This document shows, piece after piece, positions 1 to 6,440 of a stretch of 10,638 nt of DNA. The notes under the pieces were generated by a model. It ran no database searches. It was not told where the DNA came from and saw nothing but the letters and a program-made list of their open reading frames with translations. Each line of letters begins with the position of its first letter. The stretch's first letter is position 1. This DNA comes from Candidatus Dormiibacterota bacterium (GTDB lineage Bacteria; Chloroflexota; Dormibacteria; Aeolococcales; Aeolococcaceae), in the NCBI GenBank assembly GCA_019236085.1, contig JAFAJR010000152.1, positions 1 to 10,638 on the forward strand. The letters are read 5' to 3'. The translations under genes and the position numbers were made by a program.

Positions 1-3000
1 CGATGAGAACGCGGGGAACTGGAACGGCCGGCCGAAGCCCAACGCGCCGCTGAGATCCCATTGGAGCACGACACCGTCCGCGGATGCCGTGTAGAGGGCC
101 GCCCCGTCTGGTGAGACGCTCAACCCGTTGATCGCGCTCGAGTGCCCGGTGAGGCGCGTCACCAGCGTGCCGCTCGCAGCGTCCCACACCGCCGCAGTGT
201 CGTCCGCGGAGGCGGTCACCAGATCCCTGCTGTCTGGAGTGAACTCGAGCCCATTGATACCTGCGGCATGAGACTCGCTGGGTGTGATCATCTGCGGGGG
301 CTGGGCCGTCAGGTCCCAGATGGCGAAGGTGCCTCCATTGCCGCTGGTGGTGGCGAGCCGCTTGCCGTCGGGACTGATCGCAGAAACCTGAACGCTGCCC
401 AGGTTCAAGGGGATCGAGCTGAGCTCGCGCATCGACAGCCCGTCGACGGTCACCACCCCGCTGTCTGTGACGACGAGCAGCCGGTCACCCGCCAAGAGTT
501 CGGCGCCACCCAGACCCACCGTGGGCAGCGCCAGTTCTGTGACCTTGCCGCTCGACGTCTCCCAGCGGTCCACATAGGTGGTGCCGTCTGAGCTGTTGCC
601 CGGGGTGATGTCGAATACGAACCAGAAGTCGCGCCCGTCAGGGCTGCCGAGCACCGGGTCGATGGGGCCGGTGGAGTTGTTGATGAACGTGTCAGTCACG
701 GTGAAGCTGTGCATCTTGACCATCGAAGCCGCATCGAAGAGGTCCAGGGTCTCTGGTGGGTTTGGTCCACTAGGCCTGGGGGGAAACACGTGGATCGAGT
801 AGAAGAACGGGCCCGCGTAGCCCATCGTTCCAAGGCCGACGAGGCCGCCGTTGTAGTTGCTGAGCGGCGCGTGGATCTGTCGGTAGGTGCGGGTGTCGAA
901 GAAGTTCACGGCGCCGGTGTTCTCGGACACCGCCAGTGTCCGTCCGTCGCCGCTCACCGCGACTTCCTCAGGCTGAACGCCGATCGGCGTCGAGAATGTT
1001 CCGATCGCCGACGGAGCTCGCAGTAGCGTCGCGAGCAGCGTGCTCTCGGTCTGTGCCGAAGCGTCGAGCAGGACCGCCTCACGCGCCAGGAGCAGCGCCT
1101 CGTCGACGCGCGGCGCGATCAGCGCCTCGGCGCCGAGTTGTCGCGCGAGTGCGACCCGCGCTGCGGCATCGGCCGACTGCTTCTGGCCGAAGGCAACCAA
1201 CCCGGCTGCGATGGCGACGATCAGCAGTGCGGCGACCCCGGCCAGGAGGCTGCGCAGGCGCCGGTTCTGCCGCCGCTGCCGCGCCACCTCGCGCTGGCTC
1301 TGCTCGCGGCTCCTGGTCACAAAGTCTCGCTCGCGCTCATTCAGCTCGGGTGTGTGGGTCGCCGTCCAGTCGAGCGCCGCCGACAAGCGAGCGCCGCGGT
1401 AGAGATCGGCGGTGTCGCGACCTCGGCTGTCCCAGTCGGAAGCGGCTGCGATCAGATGCGCGTGCAGTCGCTGGCCTTCACGGTCCTCGTCCAGCCAGCC
1501 TTGCAACCGCGGCCACTCGCGAAGCAACGCCTCATGGGCGACTTCGACGGAGCCCTCGCTGATCGTGAGCAGACGCCCTGTTGCCAGCGCATCGAGAGTC
1601 GTCGCCACCGCCGGGTCGCGGTCGGCGTCGAACTCGGCCAGCGCTACGCGTCTTCGCACTGCTGCGTCACCCTCCCCGGCGCCGGCGAGGCGCAAGAAGA
1701 TGCTGCGCGCCGCAGACTGCTGCGTGTGGTCCAGCCCGCTGTAGACGCGCTCGGCGAGCCGGGCCACCGCGCCGCGGACACCGCCGCTCTCCAGGTACGC
1801 GCTGCGGCGCATGGTGCGCCCGTCTCTGGCCATCCAGAGCTCGAGCAACGTGGTGGAGAGCAGTGGCAGCGCTCCCGGCTCGCCGTGAACGTCGGCAACC
1901 AGGTCGTCGACGAGTTCGGGTTCCACCTCGACCATGGTCCTTGCAGCGGGTTGGACGATCACCCGCCGGTATTCCTCCGTGGACATGGGGCCCACCAGGA
2001 CGTGGTTCGAGCCAAGCAGCTCCGCCATCGCAGGATGCGCCGAACAGCGGCCGTAGTAATCAGCCCTGATCGCTAGCACCGCGATAACCCTTCCGTCACC
2101 ACGAGATACCATGTCGGCGACCAAGGCGAGGAACGCCAGTTGCTCGGCCGGGTCCTCGCATGCGGTGAAGACCTCCTCGAACTGGTCGATGACAAAGACG
2201 GCCTGCTGGCCTGGTCCAAGAGCGCGGGTCAGGTCCTGTAGCGGAGCGTCGCTCTCTTCCAGGGCGCTGGCGACTAGCTTGGGGAACTCCGTCCACACCG
2301 CGCGCTCCAGAGAACGGGACGGGTGCTCGCCTGGCCGGATGACCGCGATCGTCCAGCTCTCGCTTCCGGGTAGCGCCCCGGCCCGAAGCGCGGGTACGAG
2401 GCCCGCCCGCACCGCCGACGACTTGCCGCTCCCCGACGGACCGACGACGCCGAGCATTGCCGCACCGGCGAGGCGTGCCACCATGTCGGCGACAAGGCGT
2501 TCTCGCCCGAAGAAGAATGCGGCGTCGTCGGGCTGGAAGCTGGTCAGACCGAGATACGGCGGCCGCTGCGTCTCGGCGTCGTACCGCCCCGGTGTGAGGC
2601 CGAACAGGCGGCTCTGCTCGCGCACCAATTGCAGATCGATCACCGTGCCTGCGAGGTCTGCCTCCACCGACCTGAGCTCGCTGCGATCCGCCGCGGCCTG
2701 CGTGGCGAGGTCGCCGAGGCGCCGGGTTGCCTGCTCATAAGCCCATCGCCCGACGGCTTCATGCAGCCGACGCGGGACGCCTGCGCTTCTTGTAAAGACC
2801 TCCGCCGGCAGCATATCGGTCGAATCGCCGAGGTACATGGCTGCCAGCCGCAGCGCCTCGTGCTGTGTGAGCGGGGGGAGCCGCAACGTTGAGGCGCCCG
2901 GAGCGAGCCGTCTGATAAGCCCGGTCAGCTCTGGTGTGGCGCGCTCGTCGTCGTCGGCGAGCACGACGAGCAGCCCGTGCGGGGCACTCGTGAGAGCCGT

Positions 3001-3885
3001 TTCGAGCTGTGCCAAATCGGCGGGGCTCGCCGTCTCCAGGTCGTCGAGCAGCAGGACACCCGGCGGTTCGATGGAGCGGACGAGCGCTTCGAATTCGGGA
3101 TGCTCAACGGACAGCGGCACGTAGGTGACCGGTCCGGTCGCCGCCGTGGTCGCCCCGAGCTCGGCGAGCAGCCGTGTCTTGCCGATCCCGGTCGGGCCGC
3201 GCACCGATTTGATGATCGCCTCGGCAGTCGACGCGCGCCGGGCCAGGCGCCAGCTCCAACGCAGGTGGCGGATCTCGGCATCGCGGCCGATCATCGGCGC
3301 GACAATCCTGAGAGCGGCGGGAATCTCGTGAGGTTGCTGCGGCTCCGTCACGGAGAAAGGTGCCTGCGTCCACGCGGCTCTGAACACGTTGACCGGTTCA
3401 GGGAGGCCCTTGAGTTCTGCCGTCCCATTGGGCTCGAGACGAACGTCCTCCAGCGTCCCGACCACGTGCGCGATGCCCTGACTCAGCAGCACCTCGCCAG
3501 GCCCTGCCTTGGAGCACAACCGGGCCGCCAAATTGAGAGAACTGCCGCGGTAACCGCCCTCGACCGCTACAGCTTCGCCTGCGTCGAGCCCGATGCCCAC
3601 GGGCAACGACAGGGTGGGCTCGAGAGCCGACTCCTCGCGGTATGCCGTCTGCAGGTCAAGCGCGGCGCGGAGCGCTGCGCGTGGTGACGTGAAGACGCAG
3701 AGCGCTTCGTCGCCACGCAACTCGGTCACGGTGCCGCCGTGCCACTCGACCCCTTCGCGAGCGATCTCGGCGAACTTCGCGGCAAGGCGTGCAGCCGCCT
3801 CATCGCCCCTTTGACGCGTGAACGAGGTGTAGCCCCGAACGTCCGCGATCAGGAACGTGAGGACCCTTCCGGAGATCTCGGTCAC
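1..3885 (-). CDS. Class III cyclase - STAND ATPase - nSTAND1 ATPase - TM - WD40 signalling protein (partial, C-terminus off the left edge)
   Basis: I read every codon of this frame and found no stop over 1295 codons; the gene runs off the left edge. Residues 7-172 form a class III nucleotide cyclase domain, with metal aspartates D15 (in FLIADVRGYT) and D59 (in LRGDEAL) and the transition-state pair N118/R122 (in NLAAR). Residues about 190-440 are a first P-loop NTPase: Walker A GPTGIGKT at 230-237, Walker B LLLDD at 278-282. Residues about 446-830 match nSTAND1: FFFGRE at 457-462, Walker A GPSGSGKS at 482-489, Walker B VFVIDQFEE at 563-571, and HEALLREWPRL at 784-794. A single hydrophobic helix lies at about 880-902, followed by WD40 repeats from about 965 to the edge. 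This predicts a membrane-anchored sensor in which propeller ligand binding drives NTPase switching and cyclase output; that mechanism is inference. The GTG start at 3885 is the only standard start codon between the upstream in-frame stop and the cyclase motif. It has no Shine-Dalgarno. Glu55 replaces the usual purine-selecting lysine, so activity is uncertain. Confidence 0.93.
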   Translation of the reverse strand, partial: MTEISGRVLTFLIADVRGYTSFTRQRGDEAAARLAAKFAEIAREGVEWHGGTVTELRGDEALCVFTSPRAALRAALDLQTAYREESALEPTLSLPVGIGLDAGEAVAVEGGYRGSSLNLAARLCSKAGPGEVLLSQGIAHVVGTLEDVRLEPNGTAELKGLPEPVNVFRAAWTQAPFSVTEPQQPHEIPAALRIVAPMIGRDAEIRHLRWSWRLARRASTAEAIIKSVRGPTGIGKTRLLAELGATTAATGPVTYVPLSVEHPEFEALVRSIEPPGVLLLDDLETASPADLAQLETALTSAPHGLLVVLADDDERATPELTGLIRRLAPGASTLRLPPLTQHEALRLAAMYLGDSTDMLPAEVFTRSAGVPRRLHEAVGRWAYEQATRRLGDLATQAAADRSELRSVEADLAGTVIDLQLVREQSRLFGLTPGRYDAETQRPPYLGLTSFQPDDAAFFFGRERLVADMVARLAGAAMLGVVGPSGSGKSSAVRAGLVPALRAGALPGSESWTIAVIRPGEHPSRSLERAVWTEFPKLVASALEESDAPLQDLTRALGPGQQAVFVIDQFEEVFTACEDPAEQLAFLALVADMVSRGDGRVIAVLAIRADYYGRCSAHPAMAELLGSNHVLVGPMSTEEYRRVIVQPAARTMVEVEPELVDDLVADVHGEPGALPLLSTTLLELWMARDGRTMRRSAYLESGGVRGAVARLAERVYSGLDHTQQSAARSIFLRLAGAGEGDAAVRRRVALAEFDADRDPAVATTLDALATGRLLTISEGSVEVAHEALLREWPRLQGWLDEDREGQRLHAHLIAAASDWDSRGRDTADLYRGARLSAALDWTATHTPELNERERDFVTRSREQSQREVARQRRQNRRLRSLLAGVAALLIVAIAAGLVAFGQKQSADAAARVALARQLGAEALIAPRVDEALLLAREAVLLDASAQTESTLLATLLRAPSAIGTFSTPIGVQPEEVAVSGDGRTLAVSENTGAVNFFDTRTYRQIHAPLSNYNGGLVGLGTMGYAGPFFYSIHVFPPRPSGPNPPETLDLFDAASMVKMHSFTVTDTFINNSTGPIDPVLGSPDGRDFWFVFDITPGNSSDGTTYVDRWETSSGKVTELALPTVGLGGAELLAGDRLLVVTDSGVVTVDGLSMRELSSIPLNLGSVQVSAISPDGKRLATTSGNGGTFAIWDLTAQPPQMITPSESHAAGINGLEFTPDSRDLVTASADDTAAVWDAASGTLVTRLTGHSSAINGLSVSPDGAALYTASADGVVLQWDLSGALGFGRPFQFPAFSS

Positions 3886-3897
3886 AAGGTGGGCTGG

Positions 3898-3927
3898 ATG
3901 ATAGCCATCGACCGTCCCGAATGCCAG
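3898..3927 (-). promoter_or_regulatory. Candidate sigma70-type promoter for the WD40 cyclase gene
   Basis: Reading the minus strand, CTGGCA (3927-3922, 4 of 6 matches to TTGACA) is followed after 18 nt by TATCAT (3903-3898, 5 of 6 matches to TATAAT). Transcription from it would start about 5 nt before the GTG at 3885. This fits the lack of any Shine-Dalgarno there and suggests a leaderless or near-leaderless mRNA. It rests on consensus matching alone, and such matches also arise by chance. Confidence 0.3.
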
Positions 3928-4018
3928 CGCTCGCGATAGCGACGCTCAGTCGGCGCGTCCGGTCATTGCCGCCTTGACCTGAGCTGAGCACGCATTGACG
4001 GCAGCCTAATCAGTTGAC

Positions 4019-4042
4019 TTCGTACCCACTTTCGTACCCACT
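4019..4042. repeat. Perfect 12-bp tandem direct repeat
   Basis: TTCGTACCCACT occurs twice back to back, at 4019-4030 and 4031-4042, with no mismatch. It lies in the low-GC gap, 134 bp upstream of the WD40 cyclase start. It could be a paired regulator site for that gene, a recombination scar, or a replication-slippage product. On the minus strand one frame reads VGTKVGTKSTD and then a stop, but that frame is closed by a TAG just 24 codons upstream of the final stop, so no coding role is supported. Confidence 0.8.
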
Positions 4043-4151
4043 CGACGACGACACCCGAAAACAGCAGTCGACCTTTGAAACTATGCAGAACGGCACTGGT
4101 GAATAGCGAGCGCCCTTGGATCGTCCGTCGTTACCGTCAAGGTTGCCGCTT

Positions 4152-4178
4152 AAAAACCGCTGAAGGGTGAAACCTTCA
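4152..4178 (-). terminator. Candidate rho-independent terminator after the hemerythrin gene
   Basis: On the minus strand TGAAGG and CCTTCA form a perfect 6-bp stem around a 6-nt loop (4178-4161). GCGG and a run of five T follow (to 4152). It begins about 48 bp past the hemerythrin stop, in the right orientation to end that transcript. The stem is short and only half GC, and four bases separate stem and T-run, so it would be a modest terminator. Confidence 0.4.
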
Positions 4179-4226
4179 TCCGGGCTCGACCCCCGGGCTC
4201 GGCAGTGCACAGCGGCATCCCGTTGC

Positions 4227-4736
4227 CTACCGATGCTCCGCGACGTAGCGCTTGGGGTCGCGGTCCGTAACTACAACTCCGCGGAGGTGCTCCGCCTCAA
4301 AGGTGGCGAAGGCCACCGCGATGTCATGACGCAGCTGGAGCGGGGCGTTGCGGCGGAAATCAGTGAGATCCTCGCGCTCCTCCTCGGCCATGTGTTCGCT
4401 GTTCGCTTTGTTGGTCTTCCGCACAGCTGCCCACCAGGCGTCAGAACCCGGCGACTGGCCGGCCGATTCTCCGATGGCATCGCGGATCTCGTTGTGGTCC
4501 TTGATCACGTCGATGACCTCGTCATCGACGCTCTCATCGCCCACACCAGTGCCCAACTTCAACAGATGTGGGTAGAAGAGTTCCTCCTCGGCGGCGGCAT
4601 GCACTTCAAGCGCGGTGCATAGTCGGTGCCACACGATGCCGAGCGCATGTGTGTTGGACGGCGCAGTGTCCTCCAGCAGGGCGAACATTCGACGCTGCTG
4701 GTGGTGGTCTTCGAGGATCAGCTCTGTGATGTCCAT
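4227..4736 (-). CDS. Hemerythrin HHE cation-binding domain protein
   Basis: This is a complete 169-residue protein, the size of a single-domain bacterial hemerythrin. Such four-helix-bundle proteins bind a non-haem di-iron centre and are linked to O2 binding, NO or redox sensing, or iron handling. Likely metal ligands are visible: H11 or H12 (in LEDHHQQ), H46 and E50 (HAAAE), H81 (in IKDHNEI), H115 and E119 (HMAEE). There is no signal peptide or membrane segment, so it should be cytoplasmic. The ATG at 4736 is well supported by AGGAG placed 4 nt upstream. It is transcribed divergently from the phospholipase D gene, so the two may share regulation. The family is clear; the physiological role is not readable from sequence, and no partner domain is fused to it. 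Confidence 0.94.
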   Translation of the reverse strand: MDITELILEDHHQQRRMFALLEDTAPSNTHALGIVWHRLCTALEVHAAAEEELFYPHLLKLGTGVGDESVDDEVIDVIKDHNEIRDAIGESAGQSPGSDAWWAAVRKTNKANSEHMAEEEREDLTDFRRNAPLQLRHDIAVAFATFEAEHLRGVVVTDRDPKRYVAEHR

Positions 4737-4740
4737 TCAA

Positions 4741-4745
4741 CTCCT
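4741..4745 (-). promoter_or_regulatory. Ribosome binding site of the hemerythrin gene
   Basis: AGGAG on the minus strand lies 4 nt before the ATG at 4736. It is the clearest Shine-Dalgarno in the window and fixes this start; neither cyclase gene has a comparable one. Confidence 0.7.
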
Positions 4746-4804
4746 ACCTCGGGGGCCCAGTTGACGATGCGTCCAATCATTGTGGCTGGATTGGTCCTCC
4801 GCCC

Positions 4805-4826
4805 GGTTCGCGTCGTTCGCCGAACC
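4805..4826. repeat. Imperfect palindrome in the divergent intergenic region
   Basis: GGTTCG (4805-4810) and CGAACC (4821-4826) are inverted arms separated by 10 bp. They sit between the divergent hemerythrin and phospholipase D starts, where an operator serving both genes would be expected. The arms are only 6 bp and GC-rich, so chance is a real alternative, and I see no convincing -10/-35 pair for either gene here. Confidence 0.25.
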
Positions 4827-4878
4827 CGCATCAGCCAGCACGCTCCCGGCGCCGCCATCGTTCATGGGACCGCGCACG

Positions 4879-6312
4879 ATGGCTCACGATACGTACATGG
4901 ACAAGATGGATGTCCTAGCCGCTGTGGACGCGCGGATGGGAGCGCTTATTGAATCAGCCACCAACGCACACCACCACCGGCGGCTTCGCCGGGTGGGTTG
5001 GGAGCGGGCGTATAGCGGTGATGAGGACGGCTGGGCCAAGGGGAGCATTCCGATCCGTCCTGGGAACCACGTGGACGTGCACGTCGACGGCGCCGCCGCC
5101 CTGCCCTCGATTGCGGCGTCAATAAGCGCAGCCCGAAGCAGCGTCCACGTAGCCGGGTGGGCCATCACGCCGTCCTTTCGTCTCGAACGCGGTCAGCATC
5201 ACCGCACTCTTCGCTCCCTCTTGGCCGAGGCCGCGGAGCGGGTGCCGGTGCGCGTTCTCGTCTGGGGCGGCTCGCCAATCCCGGTCCTGCATCCCACTCG
5301 CAGCGAGACTGAGGCCTCGGTCAGCGCACTAATCGCGGGAACGCGGATTCAGGCGGCACGCGATACACGGAACCGTCCTATGCACTGCCACCATGAGAAG
5401 CTGGTGATCGTCGACGATGAGACTGCCTTTGTCGGCGGCATCGATCTCACCGACATCGATGGCGATCGCTTCGACGCGGCGCCACACTCCATCCGCCGGG
5501 GTTTGGGTTGGCACGACGCGGCGGTCGCGCTCACTGGGCCATCCGTGGCAGACGTCGCTGAGCACTTCGCATTGCGTTGGCAGGCGACTACCGGCGAACG
5601 CCTTGCTCCAGTCTCCGTTCCGGATCACACCGGCAGCTCACGCGTTCAGGTAGTCCGAACTGTGCCTGAGGGCAACTACGCGGCGCTACCGCGTGGCGAT
5701 TTCAGCGTGCTCGAGTCCTATATCGGCGCCCTGCGGGGCGCTCAACGGCTGATCTATCTGGAGAACCAGTTCTTGTGGAGTGTTGAGATCGTTGCAGTGC
5801 TCAGGCAGCTGCTCGACGATCCCCCGAGCGCCGACTTCCGACTCTGTATCGTGCTGCCCCAACGCCCTAACAATGGGAATGACGATACGCGGGGACAACT
5901 CAGCTTGTTGCATGAGGCTGATCGGCATCACCGACTCCTCGCAGGTACGGTTGGGCCGACAGCACCGAGTGCGCCGCCTGTGTACGTGCACGCGAAGGTC
6001 GGCATCGTGGATGACCGCTGGGTGACAGTCGGATCAGCCAATCTCAACGAGCATTCGCTGTTCAATGACACGGAGGTCAATGTCGTGAGCGATGACGCGC
6101 AGCTGGCCCGCACCCTACGCGACCGGCTGTGGAGCGAGCACCTCGAAATGGATTGCAGCGGCCAAGACCCACTGGTTGTACTCGAGGAGGTCTGGCGCCC
6201 CAGGCTGGCTGATCACAGTGGCAAGAGGCATCGGTTGCGCGCACTGCCTGCAGTGTCGCGACGCAGTGCCAGGCTCATGGGTCCACTCAAAGGACTGCTA
6301 GTGGACGGCTGA
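4879..6312 (+). CDS. Phospholipase D superfamily protein with two HKD motifs
   Basis: With the chosen start this is a 477-residue protein carrying both halves of a PLD-type active site. HKD motif 1 has H172, K174 and D179 (in HHEKLVIVDD, followed by FVGGIDLTD). HKD motif 2 has H371, K373 and D378 (in VHAKVGIVDD, followed by VGSANLNEHS). The two histidines normally act as nucleophile and acid/base in phosphodiester hydrolysis or phosphatidyl transfer. No signal peptide or membrane helix is visible, unlike typical cardiolipin synthases, so a soluble or peripheral enzyme is likely. The substrate (phospholipid or nucleic acid) cannot be told. The frame extends upstream to a TTG at 4780, but that extension is low-complexity and overlaps the divergent promoter region. 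ATG 4879 has a weak GGGA 9 nt upstream; ATG 4897 and 4906 are also possible. The C-terminus is basic and ends GPLKGLLVDG. Confidence 0.93.
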   Translation: MAHDTYMDKMDVLAAVDARMGALIESATNAHHHRRLRRVGWERAYSGDEDGWAKGSIPIRPGNHVDVHVDGAAALPSIAASISAARSSVHVAGWAITPSFRLERGQHHRTLRSLLAEAAERVPVRVLVWGGSPIPVLHPTRSETEASVSALIAGTRIQAARDTRNRPMHCHHEKLVIVDDETAFVGGIDLTDIDGDRFDAAPHSIRRGLGWHDAAVALTGPSVADVAEHFALRWQATTGERLAPVSVPDHTGSSRVQVVRTVPEGNYAALPRGDFSVLESYIGALRGAQRLIYLENQFLWSVEIVAVLRQLLDDPPSADFRLCIVLPQRPNNGNDDTRGQLSLLHEADRHHRLLAGTVGPTAPSAPPVYVHAKVGIVDDRWVTVGSANLNEHSLFNDTEVNVVSDDAQLARTLRDRLWSEHLEMDCSGQDPLVVLEEVWRPRLADHSGKRHRLRALPAVSRRSARLMGPLKGLLVDG

Positions 6313-6350
6313 TGCACCTCATCCTCGGTGTGCGCCGACACGATCGCCCT

Positions 6351-6369
6351 CGGCGCGTCCTCAGCGCCG
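6351..6369. terminator. GC-rich hairpin between convergent genes, possible terminator
   Basis: CGGCGC (6351-6356) and GCGCCG (6364-6369) form a perfect 6-bp stem around a 7-nt loop. It lies in the 128-bp gap where the phospholipase D gene (+) and the second cyclase gene (-) converge. That placement suits a terminator working in both directions, but neither strand has a T-run after it, so intrinsic termination is unproven. Confidence 0.3.
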
Positions 6370-6440
6370 GCTCCGTCGCACCAGCACTCGCGATGAGCGT
6401 TCGCGATGACCTGACAGCGTCACGTTGCACGCAGACCAAG

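Larger units (their letters stand above)
3886..4226. other. Non-coding low-GC intergenic region
   Basis: This 341-bp gap separates two minus-strand genes. Counting bases gives 97 G+C out of 180 over 3961-4140 (54%), against about 65% in the neighbouring coding lines I counted. It holds a perfect 12-bp tandem repeat (4019-4042), a hairpin followed by a T-run on the minus strand (4152-4178) and a short direct repeat CCGGGCTCG at 4180-4188 and 4193-4201. A 66-codon minus-strand frame at 4010-4210 has no recognisable domain, and I do not call it a gene. The region could be a decayed insertion scar or simply regulatory DNA; nothing in it decides between these. Confidence 0.6.

Noticed and set aside
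1138..2076. 312-codon open frame on the plus strand
   Set aside because: It lies antisense to the nSTAND1 part of the large minus-strand gene, which has clear family motifs throughout. Its own translation shows no domain and is Arg/Gly/Ala-rich, as expected for a shadow frame in GC-rich DNA.
4180..4201. Possible tRNA 3' end (GGTCGAGCC-like T-arm on the minus strand)
   Set aside because: The GC-rich string is explained by a short direct repeat CCGGGCTCG. No acceptor, D-arm or anticodon arm could be fitted around it.
4010..4210. 66-codon minus-strand frame in the low-GC gap
   Set aside because: No recognisable domain and no Shine-Dalgarno. It spans the terminator-like hairpin and the tandem repeat. 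It could be a decayed gene, but nothing supports that.
4780..4878. N-terminal extension of the phospholipase D gene from TTG 4780
   Set aside because: TTG is a rare start, the extension has no family-like sequence, and it overlaps the divergent promoter region. Downstream ATG codons fit better.
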